Origin: Bacillus sp. AFS029637
GTDB taxonomy: Bacteria > Bacillota > Bacilli > Bacillales > Bacillaceae_G
Length of the DNA stretch: 55,984 bases
Direction of reading: 5' to 3'
Assembly: GCF_002584985.1 (NCBI RefSeq)
Contig: NZ_NUPZ01000024.1
Coordinates: 99,194-155,177, forward strand
Shown here: in pieces, positions 45,570-55,316 of the stretch
Layout: each line of letters starts with the position of its first letter
Position numbering within the stretch: position 1 is the stretch's first letter
The notes under the pieces: model-generated
Database searches by the model: none
What the model was told of the DNA's origin: nothing
What the model saw: the letters and a program-made list of their open reading frames with translations, nothing else
Made by a program: the position numbers and the translations under genes

Positions 45570-45686
45570 TTAAGGTTTTTAAAAAAGAACAAATGTTAGC
45601 TTAGCTAATATAGTTTTAGTTACACCTCTTATTTATATAAGAGATAGCAATATAAAAATACAAAAAACAGCTAGGGGGAATTGATT

Positions 45687-46280
45687 GTGAGTCTGAAAAA
45701 GAAATTAGGTATGGGAGTTGCATCAGCGGCACTGGGGTTATCTTTAATTGGTGGAGGAACATTTGCATTCTTTAGCGATAAAGAAGTATCAAACAATACA
45801 TTTGCAGCTGGGACGTTAGACCTTACATTAAACCCTAAAACGCTTGTAGATATTAAAGATTTAAAACCAGGGGATTCTGTTAAGAAAGAGTTCTTATTAA
45901 AGAACGACGGTACGTTAGCGATTAAAGACGTTAAATTAGCGACAAAGTACAAGGTTACAGATGCAAAGGGCGATAATGCTGGTGAAGACTTTGGTAAGCA
46001 CATTAAAGTGAAATTCCTTTGGAACTGGGATAAACAAAGTGAGCCTGTATATGAAACAACTTTAGCAGATTTACAAAATGTGGATCCAGATGTTTTAGCT
46101 AAAGACATCTTTGCTCCAGAGTGGGCAGAGAATGGTGGTCTAGCACCGAATTCAGAAGACTACCTATGGGTACAATTTGTATTCGAAGAGAATGATCAAG
46201 ACCAAAACAAATTCCAAGGCGATTCATTGAACTTAGAATGGACATTCAACGCAAGCCAAACAGATGGCGAAGAAAGATAA
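45687..46280 (+). CDS. calY: Biofilm fibre protein/camelysin CalY
   Basis: A 197-residue TasA-family protein, the major surface camelysin of the B. cereus group. Signal LKKKLGMGVASAALGLSLIG, then GGGTFAFFSDKEVSNNTFAA, PKTLVDIKDLKPGDSVKKEF, and a longer middle than TasA, ending LEWTFNASQTDGEER. The start is GTG at 45687 behind AGGGGGA; an in-frame TTG at 45681 is closer to the site. It co-assembles with TasA and is cleaved by SipW. Strongly expressed in late growth and repressed by SinR in related strains. Confidence 0.93.
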   Translation: MSLKKKLGMGVASAALGLSLIGGGTFAFFSDKEVSNNTFAAGTLDLTLNPKTLVDIKDLKPGDSVKKEFLLKNDGTLAIKDVKLATKYKVTDAKGDNAGEDFGKHIKVKFLWNWDKQSEPVYETTLADLQNVDPDVLAKDIFAPEWAENGGLAPNSEDYLWVQFVFEENDQDQNKFQGDSLNLEWTFNASQTDGEER

Positions 46281-46286
46281 TAAATC

Positions 46287-46312
46287 AAAAAGCGGGTACC
46301 CCCCGCTTTTTT
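46287..46312 (+). terminator. Terminator of calY
   Basis: Stem AAAAAGCGGG / CCCGCTTTTTT, 5-base loop. Confidence 0.88.
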
Positions 46313-46318
46313 GTATAA

Positions 46319-46351
46319 AGAAAAAGAAGTGCCAGTTGTAAGCACTTCTTT
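46319..46351 (-). terminator. Terminator of sinI-sinR
   Basis: A 10-bp stem AAAGAAGTGC / GCACTTCTTT with U-run on the minus strand. Confidence 0.85.
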
Positions 46352-46358
46352 CTATGTA

Positions 46359-46682
46359 TTATTTGTGATCTTGCTTCCATTTTGTAAATTCAAGAAATTC
46401 GCGAAATTGTTCTTTGGAGACACCGGAGTTCATCGCATCTTTAACGAGCTGTGTCCATTCGGAGTCTAGGTTGGTTTCCTTTGTTGTTTCATCGTGAAGT
46501 AAAGTATCAATTGGAATTTGTAGAACTGCTGCGATTTTTTCAAGAAACTGAATGGAAGGGTTTTTTTGCAAATTTCGTTCTATAGAACTAATGTAAGATT
46601 TAGCAACACCAGCTTTTTCGGCAAGTTCAGTTAATGAAATACCTTTTTGTAAACGAAGGCGTTTTATACGTTCTCCAATCAT
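46359..46682 (-). CDS. sinR: Biofilm master repressor SinR
   Basis: A 107-residue repressor. N-terminal XRE helix-turn-helix (residues about 4-60: IGERIKRLRLQKGISLTELA, then GVAKSYISSIERNLQKNPSI), linker, and C-terminal dimerisation/SinI-binding helices (EWTQLVKDAMNSGVSKEQFR). The ATG at 46682 behind GAAAGGTG gives the family length; an ATG at 46703 is in frame but unlikely. It represses matrix genes through GTTCTYT sites found near sipW, the BC_1280-like gene and calY. Confidence 0.94.
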   Translation of the reverse strand: MIGERIKRLRLQKGISLTELAEKAGVAKSYISSIERNLQKNPSIQFLEKIAAVLQIPIDTLLHDETTKETNLDSEWTQLVKDAMNSGVSKEQFREFLEFTKWKQDHK

Positions 46683-46772
46683 ATTTGCGCACCTTTCTAT
46701 CAATATGTAGTCGTCTTAGGGTGTCATTATTATAACATTATTATAGCATAAACTTCGTTAAAAAGAACAAAG

Positions 46773-46907
46773 CTATTGAGCCTGACTTGATGGCTTCATA
46801 CGTTGGAAAAAGTGTTCAATATCTTGCAGGGCGATACCAGCATCTAGAGCTTCAAGTATTAGATCAATCCACTCTTGGTCCAGTGCGTCTGTCTTATCTT
46901 TGTACAA
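46773..46907 (-). CDS. sinI: SinR antagonist SinI
   Basis: A 44-residue protein starting at TTG 46907 behind AGGGAGG. It reads YKDKTDALDQEWIDLILEAL, then DAGIALQDIEHFFQRMKPSS. The block DQEWIDLILEALDAGI...DIEHFF matches SinI and the C-terminal helices of SinR (EWTQLVKDAMNSGV...QFREFL), which it binds to disrupt the SinR tetramer. It is upstream of sinR in the same orientation, 90 bases away. Confidence 0.92.
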   Translation of the reverse strand: MYKDKTDALDQEWIDLILEALDAGIALQDIEHFFQRMKPSSQAQ

Positions 46908-47251
46908 GTGAAATACCTCCCTAATTATCGGTCATAATTGTTGCTACAGAATAAATGATAATGAATCGAATTTTGTATTTTATGTATCGGATTATCAAAT
47001 ATTGTGTAGATAAAACAAAGATAAACTCCCCATTAAACTCCCTCAATGGTAATTATTATAAATTGTTCGATAAATATTTTCAATATTTTCAGAAAATATT
47101 GTTGAATTGTGATATATTCGTATATTAACTATGAAATTTTTACAAATATATTAAAAAAATTACATAATATAACTAAATATTGAAAAAATATTGAATTTTT
47201 AATAAAATTCAATTTGTAATACATATTATTTATTAGGGGAGGAAATAAGGG
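46908..47251. other. Intergenic region between sinI and inhA1
   Basis: 344 very AT-rich bases with divergent promoters of sinI and inhA1. No clear 16-bp SinR palindrome is seen; only a partial GTTCGAT at about 47066. No gene or terminator. Confidence 0.5.
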
Positions 47252-49639
47252 ATGAAAAAGAAACCATTTAAAGTGTTATCATCAATTGCTTTAACAGCTG
47301 TTTTAGGTATTTCATTCAGCGCTGGTACCCAATCAGCATATGCTGAAACGCCTGTGAATAAGACGGCTACGAGCCCAGTTGATGATCATTTAATTCCAGA
47401 GGAGCGTTTAGCAAATGCACTAAAGGAACGTGGGGTAATTGATTCGAAGGCTTCAGAGACAGAAACAAAGAAAGCCGTCGAAAAATACGTTGAGAACAAA
47501 AAGGGTGAAAATCCTGGGAAAGAAGTAATAAATGGGGACCCACTTACGAAAGATGCATCAGACTTTTTAAAGAAAGTGAAAGATGCGAAAGCAGATACGA
47601 AAGAGAAGTTAGACAAACCTGCAACAGGGACACCTGCAGCAACAGGCCCAGTTAGAGGCGGACTAGATGGTAAAGTACCAACTTCTCCAGCAAAGCAAAA
47701 AGCATATAACGGTGAAGTTCGTAAAGATAAAGTACTCGTTTTACTTGTAGAGTACGCTGATTTCAAACATAACAATATCGATAAAGAGCCTGGTTATATG
47801 TATTCTAACGATTTTAATCAAGAACACTATGAAAAAATGTTATTCGGTAACGAGCCATTCACATTAGATGATGGAAGTAAAATCGAAACGTTTAAACAAT
47901 ATTATGAAGAGCAATCTGGTGGTAGTTACACTGTAGATGGGACAGTTACAAAATGGTTAACAGTTCCTGGTAAAGCTGCTGATTACGGTGCAGATGCTGC
48001 TACAGGCCATGATAATAAAGGACCAAAAGGACCACGTGATCTAGTAAAAGATGCATTAAAAGCAGCTGTAGATAGCGGTCTTGATTTATCACAGTTTGAT
48101 CAATTTGATCAATATGATGTAAATGGCGATGGAAATCAAAATCAACCCGATGGTTTAATTGACCACTTAATGATTATTCATGCGGGTGTTGGACAAGAAG
48201 CTGGCGGCGGTAAATTAGGTGATGACGCAATTTGGTCACATCGCTGGACTGTTGGACCAAAACCATTCCAAATTGAAGGTACACAAGCGAAAGTTCCATA
48301 TTGGGGCGGAAAGATGGCAGCGTTCGACTACACAATTGAACCAGAAGATGGCGCGGTTGGTGTATTCGCACATGAATACGGTCATGATTTAGGTCTTCCA
48401 GATGAGTATGATACACAATATACCGGTAACGGTGAGCCAGTTGAAGCTTGGTCTATTATGAGTGGCGGAAGCTGGGCTGGTAAAATCGCAGGAACAACGC
48501 CAACGAGTTTATCACCACAAAATAAAGAATTTTTCCAAAAAACAATCGGTGGTAACTGGGCAAATATCGTAGAAGTAGATTACGAGAAATTAAATAAAGG
48601 TATCGGTCTAGCAACATATTTAGACCAGAGTGTTACGAAATCTAACCGACCAGGTTTGATTCGTGTAAACTTACCAGATAAAGATGTAAAAACAATTGCA
48701 CCAGCATTTGGTAAACAATACTATTACAGTACAAAAGGTGACGATCTTCATACGAAGATGGAAACACCACTGTTTGATTTAACAAATGCAACGACTGCAA
48801 AATTTGATTTCAAATCATTATATGAAATTGAAGCAGAGTATGACTTCCTTGAAGTACACGCTGTAACAGAAGACGGTACACAAACGTTAATTGAAAGACT
48901 TGGTGAGAAAGCAAATAGTGGAAATGCAGCTACGACAAATGGAAAATGGATTGATAAATCATATGATTTAAGCCAATTCAAAGGTAAGAAAGTAAAATTA
49001 ACATTTGATTACATTACTGATGGTGGTTTAGCGTTAAACGGATTCGCTCTTGATAATGCGTCATTAACAGTAGATGGTAAAGTTGCATTCTCTGATGATG
49101 CAGAAGGTGCACCACAATTCAAATTAGATGGTTTCGCTGTTTCTAACGGAACAGAGAAGAAAGAACATAATTACTATGTAGAGTGGAGAAACTATGCTGG
49201 TTCAGACAACGCATTGAAATTTGCTCGTGGTCCACAATATAACACTGGTATGGTTGTATGGTATGCGGATTCAGAGTATACAGATAACTGGGTTGGCGTA
49301 CATCCAGGACACGGTTTCCTTGGTGTAGTTGATTCTCATCCAGAAGCTATTGTAGGAACTTTAAATGGTAAACCGACAGTTAAGAGTAGTACACGATTCC
49401 AAATCGCTGATGCGGCGTTCTCATTCGATAAAACGCCAGCTTGGAAAGTTGTATCTCCAACGCGTGGAACGTTTACGTATAATGGCTTAGCAGGTGTACC
49501 GAAGTTTGATGATTCTAAAAAGTATATTAATGAACAAATTCCAGATGCAGGACGTATTTTACCGAAGCTTGGTCTGAAGTTTGAAGTAGTAGGACAAGCT
49601 GATGATAATTCTGCAGGTGCTGTTCGTTTATACCGTTAA
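47252..49639 (+). CDS. inhA1: Immune inhibitor A metalloprotease (M6)
   Basis: A 795-residue secreted zinc protease that degrades host antimicrobial peptides and matrix proteins and is also found on the exosporium. Signal peptide about 1-31 ([18 protein letters not shown]). A propeptide follows, then the M6 domain with the zinc motif [12 protein letters not shown], His374-Glu-x-x-His378. The C-terminal half contains a MAM/jellyroll-like domain ([19 protein letters not shown]). ATG at 47252 behind AGGGGAGG. Known to be under SinR/AbrB control in this group. Gene intact. Confidence 0.95.
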   Translation: MKKKPFKVLSSIALTAVLGISFSAGTQSAYAETPVNKTATSPVDDHLIPEERLANALKERGVIDSKASETETKKAVEKYVENKKGENPGKEVINGDPLTKDASDFLKKVKDAKADTKEKLDKPATGTPAATGPVRGGLDGKVPTSPAKQKAYNGEVRKDKVLVLLVEYADFKHNNIDKEPGYMYSNDFNQEHYEKMLFGNEPFTLDDGSKIETFKQYYEEQSGGSYTVDGTVTKWLTVPGKAADYGADAATGHDNKGPKGPRDLVKDALKAAVDSGLDLSQFDQFDQYDVNGDGNQNQPDGLIDHLMIIHAGVGQEAGGGKLGDDAIWSHRWTVGPKPFQIEGTQAKVPYWGGKMAAFDYTIEPEDGAVGVFAHEYGHDLGLPDEYDTQYTGNGEPVEAWSIMSGGSWAGKIAGTTPTSLSPQNKEFFQKTIGGNWANIVEVDYEKLNKGIGLATYLDQSVTKSNRPGLIRVNLPDKDVKTIAPAFGKQYYYSTKGDDLHTKMETPLFDLTNATTAKFDFKSLYEIEAEYDFLEVHAVTEDGTQTLIERLGEKANSGNAATTNGKWIDKSYDLSQFKGKKVKLTFDYITDGGLALNGFALDNASLTVDGKVAFSDDAEGAPQFKLDGFAVSNGTEKKEHNYYVEWRNYAGSDNALKFARGPQYNTGMVVWYADSEYTDNWVGVHPGHGFLGVVDSHPEAIVGTLNGKPTVKSSTRFQIADAAFSFDKTPAWKVVSPTRGTFTYNGLAGVPKFDDSKKYINEQIPDAGRILPKLGLKFEVVGQADDNSAGAVRLYR

Positions 49640-49645
49640 TACTGC

Positions 49646-49680
49646 AAAACTACCGGAAGATTTTCTTTCGGTAGTTTTTT
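49646..49680 (+). terminator. Terminator of inhA1
   Basis: Stem AAAACTACCG / CGGTAGTTTT with GAA-TTC extension, then a T-run. Confidence 0.9.
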
Positions 49681-49784
49681 GTGAGCAATGAATTTTATTA
49701 AAAAGAAAAAATTATATATAATGTAACTTTACGAATAAAAAAGTTCTATATAAATAATGAAAGAATTGGATAAAGTGAAATTTT

Positions 49785-49900
49785 AATCAGGGGTTATCCC
49801 GATTGATTATTCGTTCGGCTCTCGTCTAACTTCCTTGCGTTCGCTGGAGTTTGAAGTGAGAGTCTTACTGCCCGTTAATAGCGGGATAAAACTAGTGGGA
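49785..49900 (+). repeat. bcr-like Bacillus cereus group repeat (most like bcr1)
   Basis: The block from TCAGGGGTTATCCCGATTGA through CGTTCGGCTCTCGTCTAACT and TCTTACTGCCCGTTAATAGC to GCGGGATAAAACTAGTGGG has the look of a bcr1-type element from memory. TTATCCCG and CGGGATAA form an end-to-end inverted pair. It lies in the leader of the next gene, whose open frame runs into it. Exact ends are approximate. Confidence 0.6.
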
Positions 49901-49912
49901 GAAGGTGAATGG

Positions 49913-51280
49913 ATGAGCATTTCTTCTATTGTAAATAAACAAAAGAAATATTTTTATAATGGACATACAAGAAGTATAGAAACAAGAAAAATTAATTTGA
50001 AGAAGCTTTATGGTGGCATTCAGCGTTATGAAGATGAGATATTTCAAGCATTGAAATTAGATTTAAATAAGTCAGTTCACGAATCGTTTACAACAGAAAT
50101 AGGATACGTATTAAAAGAAATTTCTTTTCAATTAAAACATATTTCATCGTGGAGTAAACCGAAGCGTGTTCGAACAGCACTTACTCATTTCGGATCAAAG
50201 GGGAAAGTAGTACCAGAACCGTACGGTGTGACACTGATTATTGCACCGTGGAACTATCCATTTCAATTAGCAATTGCACCACTTGTAGGAGCTCTGGCAG
50301 CTGGCAATACAGTTGTTTTAAAGCCATCAGAGTTAACGCCAAACGTTTCAAAAGTACTTGCGAGAATAGTAGAGGAATTATTCCCAGAAGAGCTTGTAGC
50401 AGTAGTAGAAGGTGGCGTTGAAGAGAGTACAGCTTTGCTGAAGGAACCATTTGATTATATTTTCTTTACAGGTAGTGTTGGCGTTGGGAAAGTTGTAATG
50501 GAAGCAGCAGCGAAACAGTTAACGCCGCTTACGTTAGAACTTGGCGGAAAAAGCCCATGTATTGTACATAAAGATGCAAAAGTAGATGTAACCGCAAGAC
50601 GAATTGTTTGGGGCAAGTTTTTAAATGCTGGACAGACGTGTGTAGCGCCTGATTATATGTATGTTCATTCTTCCGTGAAAGAACAGTTAATTGAGGCACT
50701 GAGACATGAAATTACAGAGCAGTATGGAAAAGAGCCACTTAATAATGATAACTACGTACGAATTGTGAGCGAGCGTCATTTTGAACGATTATGTACATTT
50801 TTGAAAGATGGTAAAACTGAAATTGGCGGAAATTATAAAAAAGAAACATTACATATTGAACCAACAGTAGTAACAAATGTTACATGGCAAAGTACTGTTA
50901 TGGAAGATGAAATTTTTGGACCGATCTTACCAATTATAGAATATGACAAAATAGAAGATGTCATTGACACAATTCAGCAACATCCGAAGCCGTTAGCTTT
51001 ATATGTATTTTCTGAAGATAAAGAAGTACAAAAGAAAGTGACTAGTAATATTTCATATGGTGGAGGCTGTATTAATGATGTTGTCTATCATCTAGCAACG
51101 CCATATTTACCTTTTGGAGGCGTCGGAAGTAGTGGATTAGGTAGTTATCATGGTGAAGAAAGTTTTCGGACTTTTTCACATTATAAAAGCATTTTAGTCC
51201 AATCTACAGCATTCGACATGAAAATTCGTTACTCTTCTACAAAAAGTGCTTTAAAATTCATACGAAAGTTGTTAAAATGA
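49913..51280 (+). CDS. Aldehyde dehydrogenase (YwdH-like)
   Basis: A 455-residue NAD(P)-dependent aldehyde dehydrogenase of the ALDH3-type group. Catalytic Glu in LELGGKSPCIV and Cys in NAGQTCVAPDY; the cofactor motif FTGSVGVGKVVMEAA and GPILPIIEYDKIEDV are present, and the C-terminal LPFGGVGSSGLGSYHG is conserved. The C-terminus (FRTFSHYKSILVQSTAFDMK) fits the membrane-associated YwdH group. The frame extends upstream into the bcr-like repeat, but the ATG at 49913 behind GAGAAGG is right for the family. Probable role: oxidation of medium- or long-chain aldehydes. Confidence 0.88.
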   Translation: MSISSIVNKQKKYFYNGHTRSIETRKINLKKLYGGIQRYEDEIFQALKLDLNKSVHESFTTEIGYVLKEISFQLKHISSWSKPKRVRTALTHFGSKGKVVPEPYGVTLIIAPWNYPFQLAIAPLVGALAAGNTVVLKPSELTPNVSKVLARIVEELFPEELVAVVEGGVEESTALLKEPFDYIFFTGSVGVGKVVMEAAAKQLTPLTLELGGKSPCIVHKDAKVDVTARRIVWGKFLNAGQTCVAPDYMYVHSSVKEQLIEALRHEITEQYGKEPLNNDNYVRIVSERHFERLCTFLKDGKTEIGGNYKKETLHIEPTVVTNVTWQSTVMEDEIFGPILPIIEYDKIEDVIDTIQQHPKPLALYVFSEDKEVQKKVTSNISYGGGCINDVVYHLATPYLPFGGVGSSGLGSYHGEESFRTFSHYKSILVQSTAFDMKIRYSSTKSALKFIRKLLK

Positions 51281-51317
51281 TGATGGTGTTTATCAGTAGG
51301 CGTAGCCGTATGATAAT

Positions 51318-51347
51318 AGCCCCTTCGCAATGGAAGGGGTTTTTCTG
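51318..51347 (+). terminator. Terminator of the aldehyde dehydrogenase gene
   Basis: Stem CCCCTTC / GGAAGGGG-type hairpin followed by TTTTTCT. Confidence 0.8.
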
Positions 51348-51439
51348 TTCGACGTTATGTATCGTGCGAAAATGAATCAAACATACTACATAAAGAATAG
51401 AAGCGAACGCTTGTTAAATAATCATTTTTGTTTGGATCG

Positions 51440-51463
51440 AAACAAAACAAAACAAAACAAAAC
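51440..51463 (+). repeat. AAAAC pentanucleotide repeat upstream of potA
   Basis: Four full AAAAC units preceded by a partial AAAC, 70 bases before potA. Confidence 0.85.
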
Positions 51464-51533
51464 ATAGTCTATAGAATATAAATATTTATTCATAAATATA
51501 AAAATTAAAATTTAAGGTAGATAGGACGGGAAA

Positions 51534-52517
51534 ATGAAAAAGATTATTAAAGTTGAAGCAGTAGAAAAACATTTTGGAAATCAAGTGATTATCCCACCTC
51601 TTTCTTTAGATATTAAAGAAGGAGAATTTTTAACAATTTTAGGACCGAGTGGTTGCGGGAAAACGACGTTACTTCGTATGATCGCGGGTTTTGAAACGCC
51701 AACTAAAGGGAATCTTTTATTAGATGATGAAAAAATTAACGATTTGCCGCCATATAAGCGTCATATGAACCTAGTGTTCCAACATTATGCATTATTCCCG
51801 CATATGAGTGTGGAGAAAAATATTTGTTTCGGTATGAAAATGCAGAAAGTACCAGCAGCAGAGCAGAAAGAGCGTGCTGAAGAGGCAATGCGTTTAACGC
51901 AGTTACTTGAGTTTCGTAATCGTAAACCTTCAAAGCTTTCTGGTGGACAGCAGCAGCGTGTAGCAATTGCGAGAGCGATTGTTAATAACCCACGCGTATT
52001 ATTATTAGATGAGCCACTTGGAGCACTTGACTTTAAGTTACGAAAAGATTTGCAACGTGAATTGAAGAACTTGCAGCGTAATTTAGGAATTACGTTCATA
52101 TACGTAACGCACGATCAAGAAGAAGCGATGAGTATGAGTGATCGTATTGTCGTTATGAATAAAGGACATATTGAACAAGTCGGTACGCCGAAAGAAATTT
52201 ATAATCAACCGAAAACATTGTTCGTTGCGACGTTCATCGGTGAAAATAATATCGTGAAAAATGGGGAAAGCTACGTAGCAATTCGCCCTGAGAATGTAAA
52301 GGTTCGTTCGGTTGAAGAGCCAATTTTAAAAGAATACCATCTTGGACATATTGAAGACATTGAGTTTGTTGGAAATATGGAAAAGCTTTATGTACGTGAT
52401 GAGAGAACATCAGAATTACTAATGGCGTATCAAACTGCTGAAGAAGTAGCACAGTGGAGCATTGGAGATAATGTATATGTAGGCTGGGAGCAAGAGGACG
52501 AGGTGACCTTAAATTGA
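51534..52517 (+). CDS. potA: Spermidine/putrescine ABC transporter ATP-binding protein
   Basis: A 327-residue ABC ATPase powering polyamine import. Walker [14 protein letters not shown] (about residues 38-50), Q-loop [15 protein letters not shown], signature [15 protein letters not shown], Walker [13 protein letters not shown], and H-loop [14 protein letters not shown]-terminal TOBE-type domain ([19 protein letters not shown] onwards) is present but short. The ATG at 51534 has a modest site (AGGACGGG). Overlaps potB by 4 bases. Confidence 0.94.
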   Translation: MKKIIKVEAVEKHFGNQVIIPPLSLDIKEGEFLTILGPSGCGKTTLLRMIAGFETPTKGNLLLDDEKINDLPPYKRHMNLVFQHYALFPHMSVEKNICFGMKMQKVPAAEQKERAEEAMRLTQLLEFRNRKPSKLSGGQQQRVAIARAIVNNPRVLLLDEPLGALDFKLRKDLQRELKNLQRNLGITFIYVTHDQEEAMSMSDRIVVMNKGHIEQVGTPKEIYNQPKTLFVATFIGENNIVKNGESYVAIRPENVKVRSVEEPILKEYHLGHIEDIEFVGNMEKLYVRDERTSELLMAYQTAEEVAQWSIGDNVYVGWEQEDEVTLN

Positions 52518-53362
52518 AAAAAGGGAAATTACTCGCATTACCTACAGTCGTATGGCTGTTACTCTTCTTCCTAATTCCACTTCTGTTCGTACTTGCATTT
52601 GCCTTCATGCAGCGCGGAGCATACGGGACAGTGGAAATGAAGTTTACATTAGATAACATCGTGCGCGTGTTTGATCCGTTATATATGGGGACGTTATGGG
52701 AAACGGTGAAAATTGCGGTTATTACGACAGTACTTTGTTTAGTAATTGGTTATCCATTTGCCTATACAATTACAATTGTTGATCGTAAATATCGTTCTAT
52801 CCTTTTATTATTGGCAACGATCCCGTTCTGGATTAACTTCCTTGTTCGTTCATACGCATGGATTGTCATTTTACGTTCACAAGGTCTTGTAAATACATTG
52901 TTATTGAAATTAGGCATTATTAGTGAACCTTTAAATTTATTATATAATACACCTTCTGTAATACTCGGAATGGTATATTCTTTATTACCATTTATGATTT
53001 TACCAGTGTATGCGGCAATTGAGCAGCTGGATAAGCGTAAGCTAGAGGCAGCTTATGATTTAGGAGCAACACCAGCAAAGGCATTTTGGAATGTAACAGT
53101 ACCGATGACGATGTCAGGGATTGTTACTGGTTCTATTTTAGTATTCGTCTCTTCTATCGGAATGTTTGTTGTATCAGACGTTATGGGTGGATCGAAAGTA
53201 GCGTTAATCGGAAACGTAATTCAAAATCAATTCTTAGGCTCGCGTGACTGGCCGTTTGGTTCCGCGTTATCTCTGATTGTTGTTCTATTCTCTGTTCTGT
53301 TAATTTACTTATATTATCGTGCAACGAAAATATATAAATATGATGGAAACGGAGGGGAATAG
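52514..53362 (+). CDS. potB: Spermidine/putrescine ABC transporter permease PotB
   Basis: A 282-residue permease with six transmembrane helices. The EAA loop that contacts PotA is [21 protein letters not shown] (about residues 176-196). TTG start at 52514, overlapping the potA stop (TTGA), behind AGGTGACC. Together with PotC it forms the channel heterodimer. Confidence 0.93.
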   Translation: MKKGKLLALPTVVWLLLFFLIPLLFVLAFAFMQRGAYGTVEMKFTLDNIVRVFDPLYMGTLWETVKIAVITTVLCLVIGYPFAYTITIVDRKYRSILLLLATIPFWINFLVRSYAWIVILRSQGLVNTLLLKLGIISEPLNLLYNTPSVILGMVYSLLPFMILPVYAAIEQLDKRKLEAAYDLGATPAKAFWNVTVPMTMSGIVTGSILVFVSSIGMFVVSDVMGGSKVALIGNVIQNQFLGSRDWPFGSALSLIVVLFSVLLIYLYYRATKIYKYDGNGGE

Positions 53363-53368
53363 GCAAAG

Positions 53369-54169
53369 ATGAAGAAGTTTTTAGTTTCTTATTCTTGGTT
53401 AATTTTATTGTTTTTGTATTTTCCAATGCTGGTTTTAATGGTATATTCCTTCAACGATTCGCGCATTAATGCGGAATGGGAAGGCTTTACATTCCATTGG
53501 TATACAGATTTATTTCAAAAACAAGATGTTATTGATGCGTTTATAAATAGTATGACGATTGCAGTTATAACAACGGTTGTAACGACAATTCTTGGTGTGT
53601 TTTTTGCGATTGCCTTACATCGTTATAAATATCGTTTTGAAGGGGCAATTAATGGTCTTGTATACTTACCCATTTTAATTCCTGATATTTTAATGGGATT
53701 ATCTTTACTAATCTTATTTAGTCAATTAGGTATGGAACTTGGACAAGTAACGATTATTATTGCGCACATTACATTTAGTATTTCATTTGTGGTTGTTATT
53801 TTAGCAGCGCGTCTTTCTAGTATGGGACGTGATTTAGAAGAGGCTGCAAATGATTTAGGAGCAACACCGTGGCAAACGTTTCGCTATGTAACATTTCCAG
53901 CAATTGCGCCGGGAGTTGTTTCGGCAGCATTATTAACATTCACATTATCAATTGATGATTTTGTAATTAGTTTCTTCGTATCAGGACCAGGATCAACAAC
54001 ATTGCCATTATACATTTACAGTATGGTTAAGCGCGGAGTATCACCTGAAATTAATGCCCTTTCTACAATTTTAATTGTCGTTATCGTAGGATTAATGGTT
54101 CTATCTGAAATCTTCCGTAATAAAGGTGCAGATGGTGAAGAAAACTCTGGAGGACACCTTCCTTTATAA
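53369..54169 (+). CDS. potC: Spermidine/putrescine ABC transporter permease PotC
   Basis: A 266-residue permease with six helices. EAA motif EEAANDLGATPWQTFRYVTF (about residues 156-175), then LSIDDFVISFFVSGPGSTT, characteristic of PotC. ATG at 53369 behind GGAGGGGAA, 6 bases after potB. Confidence 0.94.
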   Translation: MKKFLVSYSWLILLFLYFPMLVLMVYSFNDSRINAEWEGFTFHWYTDLFQKQDVIDAFINSMTIAVITTVVTTILGVFFAIALHRYKYRFEGAINGLVYLPILIPDILMGLSLLILFSQLGMELGQVTIIIAHITFSISFVVVILAARLSSMGRDLEEAANDLGATPWQTFRYVTFPAIAPGVVSAALLTFTLSIDDFVISFFVSGPGSTTLPLYIYSMVKRGVSPEINALSTILIVVIVGLMVLSEIFRNKGADGEENSGGHLPL

Positions 54170-54207
54170 TACGAATGATATAGAAAGTACGAGGAGGTAA
54201 TAAACCG

Positions 54208-55257
54208 ATGAAATTAGTGAAGACATTAGCTGGCGCAGCTATTAGCTTTGGTCTTGTTGCAGGTGTACTTGCGGGCTGTGGTGAGAAGAAAGAAGAACTA
54301 AACATTTATAGTTGGGCTGATAACTTTGATGAGCAAGTTTTAAAAGATTTTGAAAAGAAGTATAACGTGAAAATCAATTATGATAAATATGCAAGTAATG
54401 AAGAAATGCTTGCAAAATTACAAGCTGGTGGCGCGACGTATGATTTAATTCAGCCATCTGATTACATGGTAAAAACAATGGCGAAGATGGACTTATTAGA
54501 GCCGTTAGACAAGAAGAACATCCCGAACATTGAGAACCTTGTTTCTAACTTTAAAACACCTGCGTTTGATCCAGAAAATAAGTATTCTCTAGTATATACT
54601 TGGGGTGTAACAGGCATTGCATACAATAAAAAGTATGTGAAAGAAACACCTACAAGCTGGGCAGATTTATGGGACGAGAAATATAAAGGGCATGTTACTT
54701 TATTAAACGATTCTCGTGAAGTGCTAGGAATGGGACTTAAAAAGAATGGATTCTCAAATAGCACGAAAGTTGATGCAGAGTTAAAGACAGCGTCAAATGA
54801 TTTACAGAAGCTACTTCCAAACTTATTAGCATTCGATACAGATAATATTAAACAAAAATTCATTACAGAAGATGCTTGGATTGGAACTGTATGGTCTGGA
54901 GATGCAGCATTTATCGCGAAAGACAATAAAGATGTAGGATACGTTGTACCAAAAGAAGGCGGCACAATTTGGGCTGATACGTTAGCAATTCCAAAAGGTG
55001 CGAAACATAAAGAACTTGCAGAGAAGTTTATGAACTACTTATTAGATGAAAAAGTAAGTGTGAAAAACTACGAGTCAATTGGGTACAGTAATCCGAATGA
55101 AAAAGCTTATCCTCTTCACAGTAAAGAATATCGTGAGAATCACATGATTTTCTTAACGAAAGAAGAATTAGATCGTACAGAATGGCTTGTTGATGTAGAC
55201 GATAAGTTAAAAGACTACGATCGTTACTGGACAGAGTTAAAAACAAAAGGTAAATAA
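54208..55257 (+). CDS. potD: Spermidine/putrescine-binding lipoprotein PotD
   Basis: A 349-residue extracellular substrate-binding lipoprotein. Signal peptide with lipobox LAGC (about residues 20-23), then ELNIYSWADNFDEQVLKDFE, the usual PotD beginning. Polyamine-binding acidic and aromatic residues lie in YDLIQPSDYMV, YTWGVTGIAYN and AWIGTVWSGDA. ATG at 54208 behind GAGGAGG. Last gene of potABCD, with a strong terminator. Confidence 0.94.
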   Translation: MKLVKTLAGAAISFGLVAGVLAGCGEKKEELNIYSWADNFDEQVLKDFEKKYNVKINYDKYASNEEMLAKLQAGGATYDLIQPSDYMVKTMAKMDLLEPLDKKNIPNIENLVSNFKTPAFDPENKYSLVYTWGVTGIAYNKKYVKETPTSWADLWDEKYKGHVTLLNDSREVLGMGLKKNGFSNSTKVDAELKTASNDLQKLLPNLLAFDTDNIKQKFITEDAWIGTVWSGDAAFIAKDNKDVGYVVPKEGGTIWADTLAIPKGAKHKELAEKFMNYLLDEKVSVKNYESIGYSNPNEKAYPLHSKEYRENHMIFLTKEELDRTEWLVDVDDKLKDYDRYWTELKTKGK

Positions 55258-55261
55258 GTAA

Positions 55262-55297
55262 GGAAATGCGGTTTCTAAAGTAGAAATCGCATTTTTT
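55262..55297 (+). terminator. Terminator of potABCD
   Basis: Stem AAATGCGGTTTCT / AGAAATCGCATTT (one G-T pair), then T-run. Confidence 0.9.
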
Positions 55298-55316
55298 CAT
55301 AGTAGGAGGAACTCGT

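Noticed and set aside
49835-49912. N-terminal extension of the aldehyde dehydrogenase
   Set aside because: It is translation of the bcr-like repeat; the ATG at 49913 has the ribosome site and gives the family length.
51736-52099. Minus-strand frames opposite potA
   Set aside because: Antisense shadows of an intact ABC ATPase gene.
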